Below, one piece after another: positions 1-7,974 of a stretch of DNA of 64,000 nucleotides. The notes beneath the pieces are model-generated. The model was not told the DNA's origin. It did no database searches and was given only the letters and a program-made list of their open reading frames with translations. A program made the translations under genes and the position numbers. Numbering within the stretch: the first letter of the stretch is position 1; the number at the start of each line of letters is the position of its first letter. Origin of the DNA: an uncultured Mollicutes bacterium (GTDB lineage Bacteria > Bacillota_I > Bacilli_A > RFN20 > CAG-826); assembly GCA_900540395.1 (NCBI GenBank), contig UQFQ01000006.1, positions 29,237 through 93,236 of the forward strand, given 5' to 3'.

Positions 1-33
1 TGGCTTCTTTTCTTTCTTTTCAATAGTAGCCAT
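1..33 (-). CDS. 5' end of a gene downstream of gldA (partial)
   Basis: Only the first 11 codons are inside the window (MATIEKKEKKP), read on the minus strand from an ATG at 31-33. The start lies two bases after the gldA stop, and an AAGGT sequence inside the end of gldA can serve as ribosome binding site. The spacing implies co-transcription with glycerol dehydrogenase. The fragment is too short to assign a product; a dihydroxyacetone kinase subunit would fit the pathway, but nothing visible shows it. Confidence 0.5.
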   Translation of the reverse strand, partial: MATIEKKEKKP

Positions 34-35
34 AA

Positions 36-1145
36 TTATTTACCTTGTAAATTATTTTCCTCGAAATATTTTTCACCAAGTTTGTTTTGTAAAAGAATTG
101 CATCTTCAAGTTCTTTTACTCTAACATCACCACTTAAATTGTGAATAGATTCGCCTTTAGCACAGCTTGCAACAGCAATTTGATGAGCATCACTTTCTTC
201 ACAACCTAACTCTTTTAAAGTAATTGGAAGACCAACAGAAACCATGAAATCTCTTACTTCGTTATATTCTTCAACGCTAGCATCTTCGAGTAATAATTGA
301 ACAAGTGTTCCATAAGCAACACAGTTTCCATGCATTGCAGTCTTTTTATTTAAGGAAGTTACTCCATTATAGAAAGAATGTGAAACACATAATCCACCAT
401 TATCAGCACCAACACCACTTAAATAAGTATTAGCTTCAATAATTGAATCAACTTGTGGTGTAACTAAATGATTTTTAACTGCTTCTAATGCTTTAACACC
501 ATCTTTTTTAAGTGTTTCATAGCAAAGTTTACATAATGCCATTGAAGAAAGAGTAATTCCGCCATTTTCTAATGATAAAGAATGAGTTTTGTAGCAAGCT
601 CTAGCTTCAAAATATGTTCCTAAAGCATCACCCATACCAGCAACTAAGAATTTTGCAGGTGCATTAGCAATAATTCTACTATCAACTAAAACAAAATCTG
701 GGTTATTTGGATAGAATAAATAAGAATTGAATGAATGATCGTTATTATAAATAACACTTAATCCTGTACATGGAGCATCAGTTGCACAAACTGTAGGAAT
801 AATTGCGATTCTTTTCTTTTCATAATAAGCAGTTGCTTTTGCAGTATCAATTGCACTACCTCCACCAACTCCAACAACAACATCAATTTTGTCTTCTTTA
901 ACGATAGCTCTCATTTTTTCAATTTCACCTAAAGAAGAAATTCCACCAAAAACTTCGTATCTTCTATAAGTTTTGCTATCACCAAATGATTTTTCGATCA
1001 AATCCTTGGTTTGTTCATAGCCACTATGAGAACAAACAAAAAGATATTTTTTACCAAAACTTTTGCAGTTTTCATAGAAATGTTCAAGAGCACCTTCTCC
1101 TTGAATATATTTAAGAGGAGCTCTCATGAGTAATAAATCTTTCAT
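36..1145 (-). CDS. gldA: Glycerol dehydrogenase (iron/zinc-containing alcohol dehydrogenase family)
   Basis: NAD-dependent oxidation of glycerol to dihydroxyacetone in the cytoplasm. The 369-residue length matches GldA proteins. The N-terminus holds the P-x-KYIQG start typical of the family; the dinucleotide-binding GGGS sits at residues 94-97. The metal ligands are visible as Asp173 in GMGDALGTYFEA and as the later histidines in SHSFYNG and MHGNC. A GGGAGG ribosome binding site stands nine bases before the ATG. It is followed after two bases by another gene and is divergent from a PucR-type regulator, which probably controls it. Other polyols are possible substrates, but the motifs are those of GldA. 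Confidence 0.9.
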   Translation of the reverse strand: MKDLLLMRAPLKYIQGEGALEHFYENCKSFGKKYLFVCSHSGYEQTKDLIEKSFGDSKTYRRYEVFGGISSLGEIEKMRAIVKEDKIDVVVGVGGGSAIDTAKATAYYEKKRIAIIPTVCATDAPCTGLSVIYNNDHSFNSYLFYPNNPDFVLVDSRIIANAPAKFLVAGMGDALGTYFEARACYKTHSLSLENGGITLSSMALCKLCYETLKKDGVKALEAVKNHLVTPQVDSIIEANTYLSGVGADNGGLCVSHSFYNGVTSLNKKTAMHGNCVAYGTLVQLLLEDASVEEYNEVRDFMVSVGLPITLKELGCEESDAHQIAVASCAKGESIHNLSGDVRVKELEDAILLQNKLGEKYFEENNLQGK

Positions 1146-1257
1146 TTTTCATGCCTCCCAACTCAATTTGAACACAAAAATTTTAAGATTTTAAATGTTG
1201 AAAACAATGGTTCTAAAAGATAGAATTTAATGGCTAAAATGTGCTGGGAGACTAGTT

Positions 1258-2457
1258 ATGGAAAATATCTATGAAAATGCTTTTAAAATCTTTATTAAGT
1301 CAAAAAATCTTAACAATATAATTGAAGGGTTATACTCATTAATTCATAATCCAATTGCGGTTATTAATAATGATTTTCAACTTGTTGCCTGCCATTCCCC
1401 TTTTCTTTTTGATGATGAAACATGGAATGAGTCAATTAGAATGGGATATGTAAACTATGCCACTTTTAAGAAAATTAGAGAAACTTTAAAGCCTGAAGAT
1501 AATTATAAAATTGTTACTACTTTATCTTCCAATAGACGCTTAATCATTAACATCAAAAATGAAAAAGGTGCAATTTTAGGCTTATTAATCATCTTAGAAG
1601 TTGAAACAAAATTAGAAGATATATCAGATGATTTTGTTAAGATTTTATCTGAGTTAAGCAAAAAATATATCTATGATCAAAATTTCGCCAAAACTAGCGA
1701 TACTATAAAATCATTTTTTATGTCACTATTAGACAACACTTTCACCGATAAAACTATCTTCCTTCAAAAAGTAAAAGTTTTAAAGATTGATTTAAAGAAA
1801 TCCTATTATTTACTTATCTTAGACTTCAATGAACAATTTAGAGAAGACACAAAAGCCGAAACAGAAGCTTTTTTCAATACAATTTTAAAAAGTAATATTT
1901 TAGCCACTACATATAAAAATGGTGATTATATTCTTTTGATTAATGAACAATTAAACAATGATACGATTCAAAAGATAAACGATTTTCTTTTTAAAATGCG
2001 ATTTTATACGATTCAATCAAATCGAATTATTGATTTATTTTCATTAAGCAAAGTCTTTTTAGAAGAATATAAAATATTCATGCTTCTTCAAAAAACATTA
2101 GGAGAATATCTTCTATATAATTTAGTAGATTATCTACCAATACTTCCATTATTAACATATAAAAAAGAAGAATTAGTTAATTTTATTGATCCAAATATAT
2201 ATCAAGTATTTTTATATGACCAAGCCAATAAAAGTGAATTTATTGATACAATTTATATTTATTTAGTAACCAATAAATCTTTAAATGAAACAGCAAAAAG
2301 ACTTTATATGCATAAAAACACAATTACCTATCGTCTTGAAAAAATTAAAGAACTTTTTTTAATCGATTTTCATTCATATAATAAAAATATTAATTATATC
2401 TTTTCAGTCTTAATAATTTATTTTTTACAAAGAAAATTAAAAGCATATAGCATTTAA
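1258..2457 (+). CDS. PucR/CdaR-type transcriptional regulator
   Basis: The C-terminal region has the PucR helix-turn-helix signature NETAKRLYMHKNTITYRLEK, in which a repeated 'LN.TA..L..H.NT..YRL..I' pattern binds DNA. The N-terminal 300 residues look like the ligand-sensing and GGDEF-like part of this family but have no motif that names the ligand. Total length 399 residues is usual. The start is fixed by GGGAG eight bases upstream. It is transcribed away from gldA across a 112-bp shared intergenic region, so control of glycerol dehydrogenase is the simplest inference. Confidence 0.82.
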   Translation: MENIYENAFKIFIKSKNLNNIIEGLYSLIHNPIAVINNDFQLVACHSPFLFDDETWNESIRMGYVNYATFKKIRETLKPEDNYKIVTTLSSNRRLIINIKNEKGAILGLLIILEVETKLEDISDDFVKILSELSKKYIYDQNFAKTSDTIKSFFMSLLDNTFTDKTIFLQKVKVLKIDLKKSYYLLILDFNEQFREDTKAETEAFFNTILKSNILATTYKNGDYILLINEQLNNDTIQKINDFLFKMRFYTIQSNRIIDLFSLSKVFLEEYKIFMLLQKTLGEYLLYNLVDYLPILPLLTYKKEELVNFIDPNIYQVFLYDQANKSEFIDTIYIYLVTNKSLNETAKRLYMHKNTITYRLEKIKELFLIDFHSYNKNINYIFSVLIIYFLQRKLKAYSI

Positions 2458-2458
2458 A

Positions 2459-2483
2459 AAAATCGCCTTTTATCGGCGATTTT
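2459..2483. terminator. Bidirectional rho-independent terminator between pucR-type gene and ftsZ
   Basis: A perfect 9-bp inverted repeat (AAAATCGCC / GGCGATTTT) with a 7-base loop lies between two convergent genes. A-tract and T-tract flank the stem, so it can end transcripts from both sides. Confidence 0.85.
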
Positions 2484-2506
2484 AATAATTTAATGATTTA
2501 CAAAGT

Positions 2507-3673
2507 TTAATTATCTTTTAAGAAGTCAGGAATAATTAAATCATCTTCATTAGCTTCTTCTTTGTTTGTCACCTTATTTTCATCACTAGTTTTTGTATCA
2601 CTTGCATTATTTTGTTGTACAACTCGATCAAAAATTGATGGTTTTTTAGGTGCAAACAAACTAGTAGCTAAATCTGGTTGTTGAGTTGGCTTTAAGTTGT
2701 TTCCAGAATTTGAGAATTGAACGTCTTGTGTAAAATGGCTAGCAATAATTGAAAGCATAATATCGTCAGAAAGTTCATCATTAATTGAAACACCAAACTT
2801 AAGATCAAGCTGTCCACCACTATCATTGATAATTTTATCAACTGTTTCTTGGCATTCATAAAGTGAAACTTTATTACCGCATGTAATATGACAAATAGCT
2901 TTTCTTGCTCCACGAATAGATTGTTCAATTAATGGGCAATTTAATGCACTAACAGCTGCATCTTCACAACGATTTTCGCCTTTTCCACAGCCAAAACCAA
3001 TTAAAGCAATTCCACTGTCTTTTAAAATATTTCTAACATCAGCAAAATCAAGGTTAATAACTGCTGGTCTTAAAATTAAATCAGTAATTGTTCTAACGGA
3101 TTGAGATAATACTTTATCTGCTTCACTAAAAGCCTTTCCAATTGGTAAATTACCAGCATTTAATAAAAGTTTATCATTACTTACAACAATCATGCTGTCA
3201 ACGTTGTTTTTAAGTTCATTTAAACCATCAATTGAGTATGCAGTTCTTTTTTGGCCCTCAAAAGTGAATGGTCTAGTAACAATTGCAATTGTTAAACAAC
3301 CTTCTTCTTTAGCAAATTTTGATATTACCGGAGCAGCTCCAGTACCGGTTCCTCCGCCCATACCAGCAGCAATAAATACCATGTGTGCTCCACGAACTAT
3401 TTCTTTAATTTCTTTTTCAGTTGCTTCAGCAGCTTCTTTTCCAACTGATGGCTCGCCACCAGCTCCTAAACCATTTGTAATGCTTTCACCTAAAATAATT
3501 CTATGAGGTGCTTTAGATAAAGAAAGGGCTTGTTTATCGGTATTTGCAACATAAAAATCGACGTTTGAAATTTCATCGTCAATCATTCTATTAACAGCGT
3601 TGTTTCCTGCGCCGCCAACACCAATTACTACTATTTTAGCAACTGGTTCAAAGTTATCTAATTCATCCATCAT
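2507..3673 (-). CDS. ftsZ: Cell division GTPase FtsZ
   Basis: Tubulin-like GTPase that forms the division ring. The N-terminus has the nucleotide-binding IGVGGAGNNAVNRM; the tubulin signature GGGTGTGAAP is intact near residue 107, and the T7 region is conserved. The 388 residues end in a Glu/Asp-rich linker and the conserved tail DLIIPDFLKDN, which in other bacteria binds FtsA and related partners. GAGGG ahead of the ATG supplies a ribosome binding site. It is the last gene of mraZ-rsmH-orf73-ftsA-ftsZ, 15 bases after ftsA, and ends at a strong terminator. Confidence 0.97.
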   Translation of the reverse strand: MMDELDNFEPVAKIVVIGVGGAGNNAVNRMIDDEISNVDFYVANTDKQALSLSKAPHRIILGESITNGLGAGGEPSVGKEAAEATEKEIKEIVRGAHMVFIAAGMGGGTGTGAAPVISKFAKEEGCLTIAIVTRPFTFEGQKRTAYSIDGLNELKNNVDSMIVVSNDKLLLNAGNLPIGKAFSEADKVLSQSVRTITDLILRPAVINLDFADVRNILKDSGIALIGFGCGKGENRCEDAAVSALNCPLIEQSIRGARKAICHITCGNKVSLYECQETVDKIINDSGGQLDLKFGVSINDELSDDIMLSIIASHFTQDVQFSNSGNNLKPTQQPDLATSLFAPKKPSIFDRVVQQNNASDTKTSDENKVTNKEEANEDDLIIPDFLKDN

Positions 3674-3688
3674 AACTTAAGCCCTCAT

Positions 3689-4975
3689 CTATAATTCGTC
3701 TTTTAATTCGTCGTATTTTTCTTTTCTTGGTGATTGTCTAGTTAAGCTTGAATTTGGTTCATCAACTCTATTAATTTGTCTAACTTGCTGCTTATTTTCG
3801 TCTTCCAAAGTTCCTCTATATGAACTGGCCATAAAAATAGCGCCTAAACAATTAATATATTCAGCTTCTCGACAGCAAATAGTTGGTATTGACAAGAATT
3901 CAACAGGATTGGATTGTAAAACTTTTAAAATATATTCTTTCAATCCATTAAGTTTTGTCCCTTCACCAATAAAAGCTAATAAAATCTTTGAAGCAGAATC
4001 ATCTTTTGGTGAAAAGTTAGAAAGAAGATTTTTCAAAGAACCATTGAAGTAATCAACCCAGGTCTTTAAAAATTCTAAAATAACCTTTACTAAATCTTCT
4101 TTAGTGTATTTTTTGTCGTTTCCTAAAGAATCTTTACCAAAGGCTATTGGTGGATTATAGCTAGTTTGACGATTGTCTAAGCCATAAATATTAACAAGCT
4201 CTTCTGCTTTTTCTTTTTCGATATGGAATTCGTTAGCAACTTTCATTACTAAATCATCAAATCCTAAAGAGAAGAAATTTGAAGCAAAAACTACGTTATC
4301 GCCGACAAAACTAAGTGAAGTCGTTTTCTCTGAAAAATCTATTAAGACATAAGTTTTAGCTTTAAATTTACTCTCATTCAATAAATAAGCAACACCAACA
4401 GGTGCAATTACATCTCTTTTAACTTTAATTTGAGCATTATTACAAGCCTTCATTAAATCGCCAACCATTTTCTTAGGCAAAGTATAAACATTGGCATCGA
4501 TTGTAATGGTTTGAGAAACCTCGTTTAAAGGAGGTATTAGATATTCTTCGTTATTATCAATAATGAAACGATTTGGAATGATATCAACTAGTTCATCATT
4601 AATATTTGGAAGCTTTTCTTTTTTAATTAAAGAAAGTGCGTTATTAATATCGATTCTATCAATTTTTGAAACTGTACTTACTGTATTTGTAGATTTAATT
4701 GATTGATAAACTTGTAAGCCATATGGAGGTAAAACCAAAACAACTTCATTAATATTAATATTCATCTTAACGTTTTTGGTCATTGCTTCTATATTTTTAA
4801 TCTTTGATAAATCGTCTGATAATGATCCAATATCGAAAATATCCCCATCTTTAAAAGGGACACTTAATGGTCGTTTAACTTTATACAAAATATCCACTTT
4901 GTTATCTAAAGTGTAACCGATGACTAATTTATAATAACGATTGGATATTTCTAAAGCCGCAATTTGCTTGACCAT
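3689..4975 (-). CDS. ftsA: FtsA-like actin-fold division protein (divergent)
   Basis: Position directly before ftsZ and the actin/Hsp70-like layout identify it as FtsA, which links FtsZ to the membrane. The sequence is divergent: the phosphate-1 loop begins ALEISNRYYKLVIG, with Glu where FtsA usually has Asp, and phosphate-2 is LIDFSEKTTS. Length is 428 residues. The C-terminus is entirely polar (ends RKEKYDELKDEL) and lacks the amphipathic membrane-targeting helix normal in FtsA, so membrane attachment may be lost or supplied by a partner such as the small membrane protein upstream. AGGAG precedes the ATG. Confidence 0.85.
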   Translation of the reverse strand: MVKQIAALEISNRYYKLVIGYTLDNKVDILYKVKRPLSVPFKDGDIFDIGSLSDDLSKIKNIEAMTKNVKMNININEVVLVLPPYGLQVYQSIKSTNTVSTVSKIDRIDINNALSLIKKEKLPNINDELVDIIPNRFIIDNNEEYLIPPLNEVSQTITIDANVYTLPKKMVGDLMKACNNAQIKVKRDVIAPVGVAYLLNESKFKAKTYVLIDFSEKTTSLSFVGDNVVFASNFFSLGFDDLVMKVANEFHIEKEKAEELVNIYGLDNRQTSYNPPIAFGKDSLGNDKKYTKEDLVKVILEFLKTWVDYFNGSLKNLLSNFSPKDDSASKILLAFIGEGTKLNGLKEYILKVLQSNPVEFLSIPTICCREAEYINCLGAIFMASSYRGTLEDENKQQVRQINRVDEPNSSLTRQSPRKEKYDELKDEL

Positions 4976-4996
4976 ACAATAAAATTATAATCTCCT

Positions 4997-5079
4997 ATAA
5001 AAAAAGATACAACTGAAAAAGTTTTAGATAACTAGTAGTTTTTCAGTACTAAATTAGTAGATTTTCAGTATCTTTTTAT
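4997..5079 (-). terminator. Hairpin/attenuator between the small membrane gene and ftsA
   Basis: On the minus strand AAAAAGATAC-TGAAAA pairs with TTTTTCAGTT-GTATCTTTTT across about 45 bases, followed by a run of T. It looks like an AT-rich rho-independent terminator or attenuator. The AGGAG of ftsA begins only a few bases after it, so read-through would adjust ftsA-ftsZ dose relative to mraZ-rsmH. Confidence 0.55.
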
Positions 5080-5085
5080 GGTTTG

Positions 5086-5307
5086 CTAAAATTCTAATAG
5101 CTCGCTTTTATATAATTTTGCCTCTGCTGGTTGCTCGCCTTTGCTCTCAACATCTTTATTAATTTCGTTAGCTCTGATACTAGCTGCAATTGAAACAGGC
5201 ACTGCTACTAAAACTGATGCACCAGCAAAAATTGAAAAACAAATACCTACTTTTTTAAAATAGAAATAAACTGCTTTGTGATGATATTTAACTAATTTAT
5301 CTTTCAT
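5086..5307 (-). CDS. Small single-pass membrane protein in the ftsL position
   Basis: A 73-residue protein with a basic N-terminal segment (about 20 residues), one hydrophobic helix at roughly residues 20-42, and a charged tail. It sits between rsmH and ftsA, where walled Bacilli carry ftsL and then a penicillin-binding protein. The topology (short cytoplasmic N-terminus, single helix) resembles FtsL, but the outside part is far too short for the usual coiled coil. I do not recognise the family. A divisome or FtsA-anchoring role is an inference from position only. Confidence 0.6.
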   Translation of the reverse strand: MKDKLVKYHHKAVYFYFKKVGICFSIFAGASVLVAVPVSIAASIRANEINKDVESKGEQPAEAKLYKSELLEF

Positions 5308-5335
5308 AATTGATACCCCCGATAATGTAGGTTTG

Positions 5336-6280
5336 TCATTTGACTTTTTCTAAAATTCTAAGTTTTGCACTTTTACTCCTATGGCTTAGTTTTAATTCTT
5401 CTTCACTAGGAGTAATAACCTTTCTGTTAATTACCTGATAATCAGGTGTTTTTATATCTTTTGGATTGATATAGTCATTTAATCTATTCCCTTCGATGAC
5501 GCTATATTTCCTAAAAATATTTTTAACAATTCGATCTTCTAAACTTTGGAATGTGATTACTACTATTCTTCCGTTTACTTTTAATCTTTTAATAGCTCCT
5601 ATAAGAGCTTCTTCCAATGCATTTAATTCATCATTTACTTCAATTCTTAATGCTTGGAATATTTGTTTTGCTGGGTGACCGACTTTATCCAGCTCCTTTT
5701 TAGGTTTACTTGCCTTGATTATTTCAACTAACTCTAATGTGGTTTCTATTGGTTTGGTTTCTCTTCTTTTACAAATATTCTTTGCAATGTTATATGAGTA
5801 TTTATCTTCTCCATATTCTTTAAAGACTCTTAACAATTCTTCAAATGAGTATTCATTAACAATGTATTTTGCTGTTAACGAGGAGTTTTGATTCATTCTC
5901 ATATCGAGAGGAGCATCATATCGATAAGAGAAACCACGGTAGTCTTCATCAAATTGAGGCGAGGAAACACCTAAATCGAATAATACTCCATCTACTTTTG
6001 AAATATTTATTTGATCTAGGTCTTTATCAATATTTCTAAAATTATCATTAATAATTTGATAATTGCTACTTATTGATGAAAGCTTTTGTTTTGAGTAAGC
6101 GATCGCTTCCAGATCTTGATCGAAGCATATCAAGCATCCTTCATTATTTAGTTTCTTCAATATTTCTGAAGAGTGTCCGGCTCTGCCTAATGTCATATCA
6201 ACGTAGATACCGTCACTTTTGATGTTTAACCCAGCAATTGCTTCGTTTAACAAGACTGGAATATGTAAATCATTTTTCAT
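5336..6280 (-). CDS. rsmH: 16S rRNA (cytosine-1402-N4)-methyltransferase RsmH
   Basis: SAM-dependent methylation of C1402 in 16S rRNA. The N-terminus HIPVLLNEAIAGL and the SAM motif VDMTLGRAGHS are characteristic, followed by GVLFDLGVSSPQFD and the C-terminal SLEDRIVK. Length 314 residues is typical. Its ATG lies inside the end of mraZ, with 11 bases of overlap, so the two are translationally coupled. Position as second gene of the division cluster is conserved across bacteria, including wall-less Mollicutes. Confidence 0.97.
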   Translation of the reverse strand: MKNDLHIPVLLNEAIAGLNIKSDGIYVDMTLGRAGHSSEILKKLNNEGCLICFDQDLEAIAYSKQKLSSISSNYQIINDNFRNIDKDLDQINISKVDGVLFDLGVSSPQFDEDYRGFSYRYDAPLDMRMNQNSSLTAKYIVNEYSFEELLRVFKEYGEDKYSYNIAKNICKRRETKPIETTLELVEIIKASKPKKELDKVGHPAKQIFQALRIEVNDELNALEEALIGAIKRLKVNGRIVVITFQSLEDRIVKNIFRKYSVIEGNRLNDYINPKDIKTPDYQVINRKVITPSEEELKLSHRSKSAKLRILEKVK

Positions 6281-6704
6281 CGCTTACTAGGAGGGATTCT
6301 GCATCTAATTCAAAATCTTTTTCGCATTTCTCTTTATAGGAGTTCCAGCAATTAAGATCCCAAATTTCAATATGGTCAAATTGACCTAAGATAAGGACCT
6401 TGGAGCCAATGGAGAATTCCTTAAGTGTTTTTGTAGGAATCAACATTCTTCCTTGACGGTCGATACTTAGTTCTATAACTGAAGCAAGCACCATTCTTGA
6501 ATAATTACGTGCTTTGCTAAGTTCATGTGGGAGAGCTTGGATACGATCAACATACTTTTTGAAGTCTTCTTCTTTGTAAAGCGATAAGCAATTTTCGAAA
6601 CCTCTAATAAGATACAACTTCGAACCGACAGCTTCTCTCATCTTGGATGGGATAACTACACGACCTTTCTCATCTATGTTGTACTCATAACTTCCGAAAA
6701 ACAT
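6270..6704 (-). CDS. mraZ: Transcriptional regulator MraZ
   Basis: Two SpoVT/AbrB-like DNA-binding halves: MFFGSYEYNIDEKGRVVIPS at the start and SIDRQGRMLIPTKTL in the second half, each with the D-x-x-GR core. I place the start at the ATG at 6702-6704, giving 144 residues and the family's usual MF-x-G beginning; an in-frame GTG nine bases upstream falls inside the MraZ boxes and adds residues not seen in relatives. MraZ controls its own operon by binding repeats upstream of itself, and such repeats are present. Confidence 0.93.
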   Translation of the reverse strand: MFFGSYEYNIDEKGRVVIPSKMREAVGSKLYLIRGFENCLSLYKEEDFKKYVDRIQALPHELSKARNYSRMVLASVIELSIDRQGRMLIPTKTLKEFSIGSKVLILGQFDHIEIWDLNCWNSYKEKCEKDFELDAESLLVSDEK

Positions 6705-6709
6705 ATCTT

Positions 6710-6734
6710 CCACTTCGTTCCACTTTCTACCACT
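6710..6734 (-). promoter_or_regulatory. MraZ-box array at the mraZ start
   Basis: Three direct copies of AGTGG (CCACT on the plus strand at 6710-6714, 6720-6724 and 6730-6734) are spaced exactly 10 bp apart, just ahead of the mraZ ATG. Repeated GTGG elements at one-helical-turn spacing are the established MraZ binding pattern. Binding here would cover the translation start region and repress the operon. Confidence 0.8.
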
Positions 6735-6865
6735 GATTATATTTTATAGTCATTATTATTTATTAGCAACTATATTTTTTCATTTTTTTAAACTTTTTTT
6801 AAATTGTCTAAAAACACGATAACTATCGGTATTTTTTGCAATAGTAACTACAAAAATGACAAAAA

Positions 6866-6971
6866 GTGGCATATTGTGGTAGAAAAATGAATTTGAGAAG
6901 TTTTGAAACAGCAAAATTTAGTCAAAATTTAACAAATTTTAATTTTTGTGGTTCAAAGTGGAAGATTGTAG
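6866..6971 (+). promoter_or_regulatory. Two further MraZ-like box arrays in the opposite orientation
   Basis: GTGG occurs on the plus strand at 6866 and 6876, then at 6948 and 6958 with GTAG at 6968, again in 10-bp steps. The flanking bases match the mraZ-proximal copies (GTGG-nAGAAA). They lie 130-260 bp upstream of mraZ and point away from it. Their target is unknown; they may be distal operators or serve a plus-strand transcript. Confidence 0.5.
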
Positions 6972-7430
6972 AAAGCGTTTGAAAATAAATGACAGATGAT
7001 CATTATTCGTATCTTTCAGTGAAGAAAAAAAGTTTCATTAAAATTGCCAAACGAAAGTTTCAGCCAGCAAAATAGAACCAAATTTCTAAGCAGGTTTTTC
7101 TCGTCAGTCAATGGAGCAAGATTAAGAGTTGCTATATTTCAAAAGGTCGTTTGTAAATTATCTATTTGCTTGAAAATAAAATATACTGTGCTTATAGAAC
7201 AGCAATTGCAATTGCTATTGGATGTATTTAATATCACATCGTATACTTACGCCTTTTGCCTGTGTGATTATAAGTCCACATAAAGTATAAATTGTGTTTC
7301 TTCCAAACTACTTAAAAAACCATAAAAGTTAAAAATTAGTACTAATTATCTACTAACTTATACTACAACTTGGAAATTTTGGATTAATTGTTGTTTATGA
7401 GAATTTTTATTTAAACTTTAAAAAAATAAT
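6972..7430. other. Intergenic stretch without a recognisable gene
   Basis: AT-rich spacer between mraZ and the yceD terminator. It contains a perfect palindrome (AGCAATTGCAATTGCT near 7202-7217), an ATCACA/TGTGAT inverted repeat near 7230-7268, and a 28-codon plus-strand reading frame (6989-7075) with a basic product but no ribosome binding site. I see no known RNA gene in it. Confidence 0.4.
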
Positions 7431-7466
7431 AAAAAAATGCAGTTACTTTTTTTAAAATAACTGCAC
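7431..7466 (-). terminator. Terminator of the pheS-pheT-yceD operon
   Basis: On the minus strand TGCAGTTA and TAACTGCA form an 8-bp stem with a 12-base loop, followed by seven T. It lies 23 bases after the yceD-like stop codon. Confidence 0.85.
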
Positions 7467-7488
7467 TAAATTCAAAAAGTTTTTATAA

Positions 7489-7974
7489 TTATAAATCTAA
7501 ATCTTTAAGCTTATCAAATGGAGAATAACCAGAACCATCATTATCGTCAATTTCATCTTCACTAATAACTCTAAAGTTTTCACCCTTTGGATATTCTTCC
7601 CCATCTTTATGAAGAATTAACGGAAGAGATGTAATTATAAGAGAATATATTTCTTGATCTAAATCAATATATCCTTCTTGAATGTAAAATACATCTTCAC
7701 TATCCATCTCTTTTTGATTGGTATAATATAATTCTTCGTTGATATCTAGAGGATATTCAAATTCCTTACCGCTTAAGGTAGAGACAACAGTTAAAACAGC
7801 ATGAATATCGTATTTTACAATAATTACTGAATCAGCTTTTTGAATTTCGATAGTTCCTTCTACACTTTTATAATTTTTAATTGTTGGTATATTTTTAGCT
7901 GAATTATAAAAATTTAAATCACCAACATATTCAATTTTTTCTAAGGATTTAACTTTACTAAACTCTAGTTTCAT
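7489..7974 (-). CDS. yceD: YceD/DUF177 family protein (23S rRNA accumulation protein)
   Basis: The C-terminal half has the DUF177 pattern: DLDQEIYSLIITSLPLILH followed by an acidic stretch and SPFDKLKDL. In other bacteria YceD is needed for normal 23S rRNA levels and usually precedes rpmF. Here no rpmF follows; the gene is the last in a pheS-pheT operon and ends at a terminator. The ATG overlaps the pheT stop by one base (TAATG), indicating translational coupling. 161 residues is the normal size. Confidence 0.82.
   Translation of the reverse strand: MKLEFSKVKSLEKIEYVGDLNFYNSAKNIPTIKNYKSVEGTIEIQKADSVIIVKYDIHAVLTVVSTLSGKEFEYPLDINEELYYTNQKEMDSEDVFYIQEGYIDLDQEIYSLIITSLPLILHKDGEEYPKGENFRVISEDEIDDNDGSGYSPFDKLKDLDL

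Noticed and set aside
6989..7075. 28-codon basic reading frame just after an MraZ-like array
   Set aside because: No ribosome binding site and too short to judge; kept only as a note for the transcript question.
7044..7283. 79-codon plus-strand reading frame between mraZ and yceD
   Set aside because: No ribosome binding site, odd composition (many Cys, Leu, Gln) and no family; likely chance in a 775-bp spacer.
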